From assembly GCF_002895945.1 (NCBI RefSeq), contig NZ_NPZB01000001.1, positions 511,501-575,500 of the forward strand: 64,000 nt of DNA. Reading direction: 5' to 3'. The notes under the pieces were generated by a model, which made no database searches, had not been told where the DNA came from, and saw nothing but the letters and a program-made list of their open reading frames with translations. This stretch comes from Solilutibacter silvestris. GTDB taxonomy: Bacteria; Pseudomonadota; Gammaproteobacteria; Xanthomonadales; Xanthomonadaceae. The position numbers and the translations under genes were made by a program. Below are positions 40,821-49,241 of this stretch, piece by piece. Numbering within the stretch: the first letter of the stretch is position 1; every line of letters starts with the position of its first letter.

Positions 40821-41423
40821 TCAGGCGTACGGCGTGGCCGGCCGATAACCCAGCGCCTCGCCGAGATGCGCGGTGGCGATGTCGCTGCCGTCGTCGAGGT
40901 CGGGATCGAGATCGGCAATCGTGCGGGCGACGCGCAGGATGCGGTGCATCGCGCGGGCCGACAATTGCAGGCGCTCGACCGCGGTTTCCAGCAGGAGTTG
41001 ATCCTGCGCTTCGAGTCGGCAATCGCGTGCCAGTTCGCGTGGTTGCAGGCGGCTGTTGATGGTGCCGGCACGGCTGAGCTGGCGATTCCGCGCGGCGGTG
41101 ACGCGTTCGCGCACGTGGCTGCTGCATTCACCGCGCGCTGCATCGGGACGCAATTCGGCGGCCGGGAGGCGCTGCACGTGGACATGGAGATCGATGCGGT
41201 CGAGGATCGGCCCGGAAATGCGGCCGCGATAGCGCTGGATCATCTCCACATTGCAATTGCAGCGACCGCTGATGTCGCCTGCCCAGCCACACGGGCAAGG
41301 ATTCATCGCGGCGACCAGCTGGAAGCGCGCGGGATATTCCGTTCGCCGTGCCGCACGCGCGATGTGCATCGTTCCGGTCTCCAGCGGTTCGCGCAGCATT
41401 TCCAACGTGTGCCGGCCCCACTC
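40821..41423 (-). pseudogene. comM: comM (yifB) Mg-chelatase-like ATPase, truncated to the C-terminal part
   Basis: The minus strand from 41423 reads EWGRHTLEMLREPLETG, then AARRTEYPARFQLVAAMNPC, PCGWAGD, a Cys-pair zinc-like segment (GRCNCNVEMIQRYRGRISGP), ILDRIDLHVHV and a normal C-terminus ending ALGYRPATPYA. These are the conserved C-terminal segments of ComM, a hexameric helicase aiding DNA uptake and branch migration. The ~300 N-terminal residues, including Walker A and the Walker B LDELPE, are absent: upstream of 41423 the frame loses family similarity and meets a TAG at about 41475. The missing part presumably lies beyond the right end of the island. The residual gene cannot encode an active ATPase. 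Confidence 0.88.
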
Positions 41424-41689
41424 GGACTGGAAGATTCCAAGGATCCCCTCGGTGAGGGCTTCCCGCTACTGGTGCGCCACGGGCTAGTCGGGCCTGCGCT
41501 TTTGACGGGAAATACCGCGATAGCGCTACTGGTCTCCATGTAAGTGACGTCTACTCATGGATACTCCCGCCTTCTCAATAGGGCAAGTGGACAAGCGGGA
41601 TATCTGGCGAGTAGCAATTTGACCCGGTGTAAGTGCGCAATACGCACTTCAAGGCCAACTCAAATCCGGACGTTATGCTTTGGAGAAGT
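41424..41689. other. Island left junction, no gene
   Basis: About 265 bp with no supportable coding sequence. It contains an inverted repeat AAGTGCG-CAATA-CGCACTT at 41631-41649 and becomes progressively AT-rich toward the sigma-54 promoter. Any terminal repeat or target duplication of the island should lie near 41424, but cannot be recognised without the right end. Confidence 0.5.
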
Positions 41690-41705
41690 GTCCGAAATCG
41701 GACAA
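41690..41705. promoter_or_regulatory. Enhancer-like palindrome upstream of sigma-54 promoter
   Basis: TGTCCGA-AA-TCGGACA is a perfect inverted repeat with 7-bp arms and 2-bp spacer. Its centre is about 84 bp upstream of the predicted transcription start, the usual place for a bacterial enhancer-binding protein site. The NtrC-type regulator encoded downstream in the same cluster is the obvious candidate ligand. Half-sites recur at 56.01-56.12 kb. Confidence 0.65.
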
Positions 41706-41755
41706 TTTGAGATCCGCACGAAATATATCCTATTGATTTAATTGAATATTATTCT

Positions 41756-41771
41756 TGGCACGGCTCATGCT
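41756..41771 (+). promoter_or_regulatory. Sigma-54 (-24/-12) promoter
   Basis: TGGCACG-GCTC-ATGCT matches the sigma-54 consensus (TGGCACG, 4-bp spacer, TTGCW) at all but one conserved position, with the invariant GG (41757-58) and GC (41769-70) exactly 10 bp apart. Transcription would start at about 41782, one base before the ATG at 41783. The following cluster contains a sigma-54 activator, which supports the call. Confidence 0.85.
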
Positions 41772-41776
41772 GACAT

Positions 41777-43057
41777 ATGGCCATGGACGTTCTCAAGAAC
41801 AAGAGTGCTGGAAAGTGGCCGAGTTGGGTGCCATCAAAGTTGCGTCGACCCCGCTCGCTCATAGTCGCCGTGTTGGTGGCAATTGTGCTCATGGCTGTCG
41901 GCTTCTGGGGGTTGGGAAAGGCATCACCAAGCATTCAACGGAGCGAGCTTTGGATCGATACTGCAGTAAAAGGGGATATGAAACGCGAGATACGAGCGAG
42001 TGGTGTACTCGTTCCGAAGGACATACGTTGGATCGTTGCGAATGTGCCTTCAAGGGTAGAAAGAATTGTGGTTGAACCGGGAGCGACAGTGACTGAGGAC
42101 ACAACTGTCCTCGTGCTTACAAACCCCGAGATCCAGACCTCATTAGAGCGTGCTCAAGCCGCTCTATCCGGGGCGGAATCCGAAGTGCTTGCTACTCGTG
42201 CTTCGATGAAGTCCCAAGTATTGGACCAAGAGGCTATACGCGTCGGCGCAGAATCCGACTGGAAATCGGCGGCGATACAGGCTGCCGCATACAAGCGCGC
42301 ATATGAGGGGGGTGCAATTCCTGGGATCGAATTGAAAAAAATTGAAATTACAGAGCAACAGAACCGACAAAAAGCTGACCTGCAAGCACAACGAGTAGTT
42401 GCAGCAAAAGAAAATATGAACGCACAGCTCAATGCTGCTATAGCTCGACGGGATCAGGCCGCAGGTGCGCTGCAAATCGTCAAGCAACAGATTGAAAGCC
42501 TACAAGTTAAAGCAGGCATAAATGGAATATTGCAGCAGATTGATGTTGAGCCTGGGCAGCAAGTCGAAATAGGCGCGAAGCTTGCACGTGTTGCTAAACC
42601 AGATGCATTGATTGCACGGGTGCAAGTCCCGGAAATATTGGCCAAAGACTTGGCACTAAACCTCCCGGCCACAATAGACCTCCGAGTGGCAAGCGTTCCA
42701 GGGAAAGTGAGCAGAATTGATCCGGCGGTTAGGAACGGAAGTGTTGCCGTGGACATTGTCTTCGATGGCGAGCCGCCTTCCGCGGCACGGCCTGATCTCG
42801 CCGTTGAAGGGCGCATATTGCTGGGCAATCTGCGCAACGTCGTGAGTATTGAGAAGCCCTCGTTGGCAGCTCCGTTGACGACGTCTACCTTGTTTGTACT
42901 TAGACAAGGAGATCATATTGCCCGAAGGGCACGAGTAAGTTATGGCGTCGCATCAAGCGATCGCATCGAAATTCGCTCCGGCGTGAATGCTGGAGACCAA
43001 GTGGTCCTTTCGGATACTAGTCGCTGGAAAGACGAAGATTCCTTACAAATTCGCTGA
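41777..43057 (+). CDS. HlyD/MacA-like membrane fusion protein
   Basis: About 424 residues: a short basic N-terminus, one inner-membrane anchor (SLIVAVLVAIVLMAVGFWGL), then a barrel-sandwich half (KREIRASGVLVPKDIRWIVA ... VEPGATVTEDTTVLVLTNPE), a long coiled coil (about residues 110-235), the second lipoyl half (VKAGINGILQQIDVEPGQQV) and a beta-barrel. It is the periplasmic adaptor for the ATPase and permease encoded next. ATGs at 41777 and 41783 and a GTG at 41828 are possible starts; the predicted transcription start at 41782 excludes the first and would make a message starting at 41783 leaderless. Confidence 0.85.
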   Translation: MAMDVLKNKSAGKWPSWVPSKLRRPRSLIVAVLVAIVLMAVGFWGLGKASPSIQRSELWIDTAVKGDMKREIRASGVLVPKDIRWIVANVPSRVERIVVEPGATVTEDTTVLVLTNPEIQTSLERAQAALSGAESEVLATRASMKSQVLDQEAIRVGAESDWKSAAIQAAAYKRAYEGGAIPGIELKKIEITEQQNRQKADLQAQRVVAAKENMNAQLNAAIARRDQAAGALQIVKQQIESLQVKAGINGILQQIDVEPGQQVEIGAKLARVAKPDALIARVQVPEILAKDLALNLPATIDLRVASVPGKVSRIDPAVRNGSVAVDIVFDGEPPSAARPDLAVEGRILLGNLRNVVSIEKPSLAAPLTTSTLFVLRQGDHIARRARVSYGVASSDRIEIRSGVNAGDQVVLSDTSRWKDEDSLQIR

Positions 43058-43068
43058 CTGGAGGAAAG

Positions 43069-43824
43069 ATGGAAAAGTTAGCTGGCAAGCCCGTAATTAA
43101 CCTCGATGCACTTGGGAAGGTCTTCCAAACGGAAGACATCGAAACTCATGCGCTCTCTGAGGTCTTCCTTGAGATAGATCAGGGGGAATTTGTGGCAATC
43201 ACCGGTCCTTCCGGTTGTGGCAAGTCGACGCTTTTGTCGATTCTTGGCCTGTTGGATACGCCAAGTAGTGGGATTTATAAGCTGGATGGGAAAGATGTTG
43301 CGTCGCTCGACAATAGAGCAAGGGCGGCTATTAGAAATACACAGATTGGTTTCATATTTCAGGCATTTAATCTCATTTCCGACCTAACGGTCGAAGAGAA
43401 CGTAGCGCTTCCACTGACCTACAGAAATGGCTATTCACGACTGGAAGCTAAGCGAAAGGTCGAAGAAGTTCTCGAAGTTGTCGGTATGAATCATCGGCAT
43501 CGACATTACCCTTCACAGCTATCTGGTGGACAGCAACAGCGTGTGGCTGTTGCAAGGGCATTGGTAGTTAACCCAAAGATACTGCTTGCAGATGAGCCAA
43601 CAGGAAATCTCGATAGTCACAATGGCGAAGCCGTGATGCAGCTGCTTGAAGAACTCCACAAGAGCGGGGCGACGATCTGTATGGTCACGCATGACGTCAC
43701 CTTTTCACGTCGAGCAAGCAGAGTCGTGTACATGCTGGATGGTCGAATTGTGGATGAAGATACCTTCGAGCGACTTCGCCATGAAAAGGACATTCCGATG
43801 AGAATCCTCGCGGAGATCAACTAA
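43069..43824 (+). CDS. MacB/LolD-type ABC transporter ATP-binding protein
   Basis: A 251-residue ATPase with Walker A ITGPSGCGKSTLLSILGLLD, signature LSGGQQQRVAVARAL, Walker B ILLADEPTGNLDS and the switch His in MVTHDV. The pattern DLTVEENVALPL after the Q-loop (GFIFQAFNL) is that of the LolD/MacB/FtsE group that powers FtsX-like permeases. Eleven bp after the adaptor stop and overlapping the permease start (TAATG), so one operon. Confidence 0.93.
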   Translation: MEKLAGKPVINLDALGKVFQTEDIETHALSEVFLEIDQGEFVAITGPSGCGKSTLLSILGLLDTPSSGIYKLDGKDVASLDNRARAAIRNTQIGFIFQAFNLISDLTVEENVALPLTYRNGYSRLEAKRKVEEVLEVVGMNHRHRHYPSQLSGGQQQRVAVARALVVNPKILLADEPTGNLDSHNGEAVMQLLEELHKSGATICMVTHDVTFSRRASRVVYMLDGRIVDEDTFERLRHEKDIPMRILAEIN

Positions 43825-46280
43825 TGGGTATCAATGGGCTGACATGGCTCGCTGAACTTAAGCAAGCGTGGCGAGGCTTGTTGCGCCGTCCGGACTACCT
43901 TTTGGTCGCAAGCTTGACATTAGCGCTAGGCGTGGCCACTACATGTTTGGTGTTTGCGCTATTGGATCAGGCGCTTTTTCGGCCATTGCCATTCATTGGC
44001 GCAGATCGGCTTGTAACGGTAGGGTTACAAACGGGAGAGCCGGGATCTGCCGCCCAGACGAATGTTGGAGCGCCAGGATTTTACGCTGCGACTAAGCGCA
44101 TGGATCAGTTTGAATCAGTTGGAACGATCCAGACAGCAATACGTAATGTAAATATAGCTCTTAACGACACAGCTTCTGTTGTTCCAGGCGCCTATGCCGA
44201 TAAGGGTTTTCTTCAGACCTTGGGGTTGCAACCCGTCTTTGGCAGAAACTTCAGCGAACAGGAAGATGCGGTCAACGGGCCGCAATCGGCTCTCCTGAGT
44301 TATGACCTTTGGCAACGTAGCTTTGGCGCGGATCCTGGGATTTTGAGTCGCTCAATTCAGGTTGAAGGTAAGCCAGTACCAATTATTGGCGTGCTGCCGA
44401 AAAATTTTGCGTGGCCAGATCGTTTCGATCTTCTCTTATCTCTTCAGCCTGACCTTACAAGTACTTCAACAGCAACAAACCAGTTCATCGTTGCTAGACT
44501 CAAGCAGGGCGTGAGTCGGGATGCTGCGAGCGCACAAATAGATGCAGCGCTTCGGTCGGTCATGCGGACGCAGATGTCCTCCGACGAAGCTGCAAAATCT
44601 CTTTCCAAATTGACATTTGGTGCGTTGCCGATTGGAAAGAGCATTTTTTCCAGCCGGTCAAATAATATTCTTTGGATGTTTTTGGCCGCGGCTTTGTGCG
44701 TTTTGGCCATCGCCGCTGTCAACTTGGCAAACTTAATGTTGTTACGCACAATTTCGCGCGATCACGACACAGCGATTAGAGCGGCGCTGGGTGCCTCTCC
44801 AGGGCGTCTGGTCTCGCCTGCGGTTGCAGAGGCGGTTCTGATTGGCCTTTGCGGAGCGATTATTGGACTTGCAATGGCGTGGCTTGCGGTTCCGATTCTT
44901 GGAAAATGGATCCCAATCGAATGGGTCCGCGGACAGCCCCTAAAAATAGGTTCCGGCACGGTAATTTTTAGTCTCGTCTCCGGCGTGGCTGCGGCGCTTC
45001 TTGGAGCCACAATTGCAATACTCCGTAGTCGTCGAAAGGAAGCGCTCGCGGAGCTGGGGAGTGGCGCCAAGAGTGGTTTGGGGCGGGGGTCGAAAGTGTT
45101 GGCGCGTGCGCTGATCGTTGTTCAAATTGCAGTAGCAACAATACTTCTCTTGGGCGCGTCTCTATTTGCACGTAGTTTGCAAAAACTTTCTCAAGTGCCT
45201 ATGGGGTTTCAGAGTCAATCTATCGTGACATTTGATCTCTCTCCGCTGCGGGAGCGAGTGCGCGATATTGATGCCGTTGCACAGCAAACCGGCAAAATAG
45301 TGGATCTGCTTCAAAATCAGCCTGAAGTTCAAATGGCAGGAGCCTCAACGAACCTGCCAACAGGTTCACAGCTCAACATGTATATGCAGTTCTCAAATGG
45401 ATCTGGTGCCAGTACCCAGTATCGTCCGGTGTCCCAGAACGTTCGTGCAATATTTGGCATCCCGTTGCTATCAGGGCGAGACTTCGATGAAAAAATAGAT
45501 CGCGTTGATTCAACCCCGGTATGCATCATCAGCGCCTCTCTTTCAAACGACCTTCTGGCTGGGAAGGGGCTGGACCAAGTCATTAACCTCATGACTGAAT
45601 CCGGTCCATTGCCAATGCGCGTTGTAGGCATTGTCGGGGACGTCAAGCAGTTCGGTCCTGCGGAGCCCGCACCGCCGATTGTGTATGTGCCACTTGGTCA
45701 AGTTCCAAGCGGAATATGGACTCTTCTTCGAGATTTTCGTCCTTTGAGTTATGCGGTCAGTGTTCATCCAGGGACAGAAGCACAGCTAATGCAGCGACTT
45801 CCAGGGCTCATTCGACAAGCATCCCCAGATCAACCAATTTCTTCGATTGGAACAATGACTGCTATTGTTGCAAGTACCACACAAGGGCAGCGACTTAATC
45901 TTCTAATTGTTGGAGTTTTTTCCACACTAGCATTGTTGCTGGCTGCTGTCGGTCTATATGCGGTCATGTCGGTTGCGGTTGCGAGTCGAACGCATGAGTT
46001 TGGCGTTCGAGCAGCTCTTGGAGCGACGCCTGCAAAGCTTCTTCAGGCCGTACTGAGGGAAAGTCTCGCGCAATTGGCACTAGGCCTGGTAATTGGGTTG
46101 ATCGTTGCTTTAGCGCTGTCACGGCTGGCGGAACGCTTCCTATACCAGATTAGTGCAGCTGATGTAACTGCAATTATGTCGGTGACATTTGTACTGTTGA
46201 TGGCCGGAATCGTTGCTACGTTGATTCCAGCTTGGCGCGCTTCGAAGGTTCACCCGATGGAAGCTCTGCGCGTCGAATGA
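43824..46280 (+). CDS. Duplicated FtsX-type ABC permease (ADOP/MacB-like)
   Basis: An 818-residue permease with two tandem MacB-PCD/FtsX units. The first starts LKQAWRGLLRRPDYLLVASL with a helix (TLALGVATTCLVFALLDQAL), a periplasmic domain, then a three-helix FtsX block (ILWMFLAAALCVLAIAAVNL); the second unit follows at about residue 420 and ends with LMAGIVATLIPAWRASKVHP, the FtsX C-terminal signature. MacB-type systems are mechanotransmitters that extrude peptides, antibiotics or lipoproteins from the periplasm. In this island the likely roles are export of, or immunity to, a peptide (inference). Confidence 0.88.
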   Translation: MGINGLTWLAELKQAWRGLLRRPDYLLVASLTLALGVATTCLVFALLDQALFRPLPFIGADRLVTVGLQTGEPGSAAQTNVGAPGFYAATKRMDQFESVGTIQTAIRNVNIALNDTASVVPGAYADKGFLQTLGLQPVFGRNFSEQEDAVNGPQSALLSYDLWQRSFGADPGILSRSIQVEGKPVPIIGVLPKNFAWPDRFDLLLSLQPDLTSTSTATNQFIVARLKQGVSRDAASAQIDAALRSVMRTQMSSDEAAKSLSKLTFGALPIGKSIFSSRSNNILWMFLAAALCVLAIAAVNLANLMLLRTISRDHDTAIRAALGASPGRLVSPAVAEAVLIGLCGAIIGLAMAWLAVPILGKWIPIEWVRGQPLKIGSGTVIFSLVSGVAAALLGATIAILRSRRKEALAELGSGAKSGLGRGSKVLARALIVVQIAVATILLLGASLFARSLQKLSQVPMGFQSQSIVTFDLSPLRERVRDIDAVAQQTGKIVDLLQNQPEVQMAGASTNLPTGSQLNMYMQFSNGSGASTQYRPVSQNVRAIFGIPLLSGRDFDEKIDRVDSTPVCIISASLSNDLLAGKGLDQVINLMTESGPLPMRVVGIVGDVKQFGPAEPAPPIVYVPLGQVPSGIWTLLRDFRPLSYAVSVHPGTEAQLMQRLPGLIRQASPDQPISSIGTMTAIVASTTQGQRLNLLIVGVFSTLALLLAAVGLYAVMSVAVASRTHEFGVRAALGATPAKLLQAVLRESLAQLALGLVIGLIVALALSRLAERFLYQISAADVTAIMSVTFVLLMAGIVATLIPAWRASKVHPMEALRVE

Positions 46281-46328
46281 CACACTACTTTCTTCCCATC
46301 GAACATCACAATAGCTTTCAAGACTGAC

Positions 46329-47729
46329 ATGCATAGTTCCCGTCCCACAAGCAATCCACAGCGAATTCTTGTCGTCGACGATCAGTCGGATGTGCGTGAT
46401 GCGCTGCGGCTTCTCTTAAAGGCGGCGGGCTATATTCCTATTGGCGCGGCTTCGCCTCAGGAAGCAATTGCGCGCCTCCAAACAGAGAGCATCGAAGCTG
46501 TGCTTGCTGATATGAATTTCAGCATAGATACAACGTCTGGAAGCGAAGGATTAGAGCTAATAAAGCAACTGAATGAGCACTGGCCAGGGTTGCCTGTCAT
46601 TGCGATGACTGCATGGGCGAGCATAGATCTTGCGGTCGAGGCCATGCGTTGTGGAGCGGTAGATTTCATAGAAAAGCCTTGGCAGAACGCGAGAGTCTTG
46701 TCCGTCTTAAAGGGGAATCTAGACCTTACTCGCAGCCAACGAGAAGCGAAGAAAATGAGTGCGGCGAATGCTCTTCTGCTCTCAGAAGGGGAGTTCGGTT
46801 TCATTGCCAGATCTTCGACAATGCAAAGGGCAGTTGACGATTTGAGGCGAGTAGTCGATAGCGATGCCGCTATCCTGCTTTTAGGGGAAAATGGGACAGG
46901 AAAAAGCTTGCTGGCGCAACTAGTTCATCATTGGTCTGCTAGACGAAGCCAGCCCTTTGTTAAGGTTGATATCGGGAGCCTCGCGCCAAATTTACTAGAA
47001 ACGGAACTCTTTGGGCACTCGAAAGGGGCCTACACCGATGCGCGCCAAGAGCGGGTCGGTCGTTTTGAGTTGGCCGATGAAGGCACATTGTTTTTGGACG
47101 AAATAGCAAACTTACCGTTTGAGCAGCAGCCGAAGCTCTTGAGGGCGATCGAAGATGGTGAATTTGAACGAGTAGGGTCCTCTAAAACTCAAAAAGTCGA
47201 TGTTCGAATCATTACTGCAACAAATGCAAATCTCGATGCGATGGTGTCCTCCGGTCGTTTCCGCCAAGATCTGCTTTATAGGCTAAACACTTTTCAAATA
47301 ACCATTCCTCCATTGCGAGAAAGGCGTGACGATATCCTACCGCTCGCGCGGCACTACCTTGCAGGAGCATGCAAGAGATATCGAAGGACAGTACCAGAAT
47401 TAGACTCGGACGCTCAGCGGGTGTTGTGCAACTATGCATGGCCCGGTAATGTGCGGGAATTGGCCCACGTTATGGAGCGAGCTGCATTGTTTGCGAGTGG
47501 CAGCACGTTGAGCGCGTTCGACTTGCGGCTTCAGCAAGCAGTTGTTCCGGAGGATTCAGACCTCGGTGAAGTAACACTAGAGCAGGCAGAGAAGATTGTC
47601 ATGAAGCGCTCCCTCGAGCGTCACAGATGGAACTTGCAGCGCTCTGCAGACGAGCTTGGCATCACTCGGCAAGCACTTTATAGACGGCTGGGCAAATATT
47701 CATTGCGAAAAGATGACGCTGAGGATTGA
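46329..47729 (+). CDS. NtrC-type sigma-54-dependent response regulator
   Basis: A 466-residue regulator: REC domain (RILVVDDQSDVRDALRLLLK, phospho-Asp61 in VLADMNFS), AAA+ domain with Walker A GENGTGKS (186-193), the sigma-54 contact loop GAYTDA (233-238) in place of the canonical GAFTGA, Walker B GTLFLDEIANL, and a Fis-type HTH at the C-terminus (SLERHRWNLQRSADELGITR). It overlaps the kinase gene by 17 bp and should activate the -24/-12 promoter at 41.76 kb through the TGTCCGA palindrome. GAFTDA-like loops occur in a recognised subset of these activators, so the change need not be inactivating. Confidence 0.92.
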   Translation: MHSSRPTSNPQRILVVDDQSDVRDALRLLLKAAGYIPIGAASPQEAIARLQTESIEAVLADMNFSIDTTSGSEGLELIKQLNEHWPGLPVIAMTAWASIDLAVEAMRCGAVDFIEKPWQNARVLSVLKGNLDLTRSQREAKKMSAANALLLSEGEFGFIARSSTMQRAVDDLRRVVDSDAAILLLGENGTGKSLLAQLVHHWSARRSQPFVKVDIGSLAPNLLETELFGHSKGAYTDARQERVGRFELADEGTLFLDEIANLPFEQQPKLLRAIEDGEFERVGSSKTQKVDVRIITATNANLDAMVSSGRFRQDLLYRLNTFQITIPPLRERRDDILPLARHYLAGACKRYRRTVPELDSDAQRVLCNYAWPGNVRELAHVMERAALFASGSTLSAFDLRLQQAVVPEDSDLGEVTLEQAEKIVMKRSLERHRWNLQRSADELGITRQALYRRLGKYSLRKDDAED

Positions 47730-49023
47730 TCAAAATTTCCGCTGGGGATGGCTTATTGCTCTCCCTGGGATATCTGCACTTTTGCTGGTGCTCCTGGCAA
47801 AGGCCCCTTCATTGGGGGCGGCAACAATTCTCTTTCTTCTAGTCATTCTGCTTACATCCATTGCGGTTAGGTGCACTGGGGACCGCCGTCATAACGGATT
47901 GAGAACCATTGATGGCCTTCTAAAGACTCTAGTGGAGGGAGATTATTCTGTAAGAGCGAGTGCTCTGAAGCATGATGATGAGTTGCGCCGAGTTCTCGGG
48001 CATTTAAACGAGCTCGCCTCTCGTCTGCAAGATGAGCAGAGAAGTCAACAAGAGCACCTGCATCTTTTAAGCAAAACTCTCGCGTCTCTTGATGGTGCCG
48101 TGCTGGTTTTTGAGCATGAAGATCGTCTTGTCATGATTAACCCCGCAGGGGAAAAGCTCCTGGGCGCCAGTAATCATTTGGGCCTCAGTGCATCAGAGCT
48201 TGGTATTGAGCATTTATTCAACCTCACAACAGGCAGTGTGTGGTGTAACACATCGCAAGGTAAGCAAATACGCCTGCAGGTTAGCCATACCTTGCTTCGT
48301 AGACGCAGTAAAGTCGGGCGTCTATTGGTGTTGCAGCCCATTGAGCAAGCATTGCGCGAGGAAGAGGCGCAGGCGTTTCGTAAGCTGTTACGCGTCGTGA
48401 GCCACGAAATTAATAATTCTTTAGCTCCAATTGGCTCAATGGCTGACACATTGCGTCAAATTATTCCTAGACCAGGGGAGCAGATGGAAGAGGAATTATT
48501 CACGGATATGCGTCACGCATTTGATGTCATCGGCCAAAGGAGCAGTGGCCTCCAAAACTTCATTGCTGGTTATGCGCAATTGGCGCGGTTACCACCCCCT
48601 AAGTCCGAAGCTGTGAGCATTAATAAGCTCTGTGACGATGTAACGCGACTCATCGGCGAGGATCTTGTAGAGATAGGGTCGAGAAGCGAAGCGAGGGCTC
48701 AATGTGACCCAGTTCAAGTCACGCAAGTTCTGATTAATCTTCTCCGCAATGCAATTGATTCTGGAGGAAAGGCAAGAGTCTGTTTAAGGTGGGAGATGCG
48801 GGATGGTCGTGTGGCCATCGACGTGATTGATAGTGGGCATGGCCTTCCATCAAGCGGAAATTTATTCGTGCCGTTCTTTACGACGAAACCAGGTGGAGCA
48901 GGCATTGGTCTCGCACTCTCACGAAGCATCATTGAGGCTCAAGAGGGCACTCTCGTCCTGAAAAACAGAGAGGATGGTCGCGGGGCGATAGCAACTATAA
49001 CGCTACCTGCACGTGGGAATTGA
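47713..49023 (+). CDS. NtrY-like membrane sensor histidine kinase
   Basis: A 436-residue kinase: two adjacent membrane segments at the N-terminus (LIALPGISALLLVLLA and TILFLLVILLTSIAV) with almost no periplasmic loop, a HAMP-like and PAS region (LDGAVLVFEHEDRLVMINPA), a HisKA box with His231 (RVVSHEINNSLAPIGSMADT), and HATPase motifs (QVLINLLRNAID, VIDSGHGLP, GGAGIGLALSR). The short loop suggests sensing within the membrane or through an ABC partner, as in kinases paired with MacB-like permeases. Start at ATG 47713 inside the end of the regulator gene. Confidence 0.9.
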   Translation: MTLRIDQNFRWGWLIALPGISALLLVLLAKAPSLGAATILFLLVILLTSIAVRCTGDRRHNGLRTIDGLLKTLVEGDYSVRASALKHDDELRRVLGHLNELASRLQDEQRSQQEHLHLLSKTLASLDGAVLVFEHEDRLVMINPAGEKLLGASNHLGLSASELGIEHLFNLTTGSVWCNTSQGKQIRLQVSHTLLRRRSKVGRLLVLQPIEQALREEEAQAFRKLLRVVSHEINNSLAPIGSMADTLRQIIPRPGEQMEEELFTDMRHAFDVIGQRSSGLQNFIAGYAQLARLPPPKSEAVSINKLCDDVTRLIGEDLVEIGSRSEARAQCDPVQVTQVLINLLRNAIDSGGKARVCLRWEMRDGRVAIDVIDSGHGLPSSGNLFVPFFTTKPGGAGIGLALSRSIIEAQEGTLVLKNREDGRGAIATITLPARGN

Positions 49024-49241
49024 AGGTCCGGGAATACTTGTTCAAATGCCGAAAGGCTATCGTATTCGTTGTTGTCGCAAAAATCTGGGCGTGATGGAAG
49101 GCCCACGTTTAAAGCGAGCCAAAACCTTTTTTCACGTCAGCACTGTCTCAAGATGCCGATTCTGCGAATCGATTGAAGTAACTCAAAAATATCGTCGATT
49201 ACGCCCGCGCGAGACATTACATTCAGATATAGGGAACAAGC

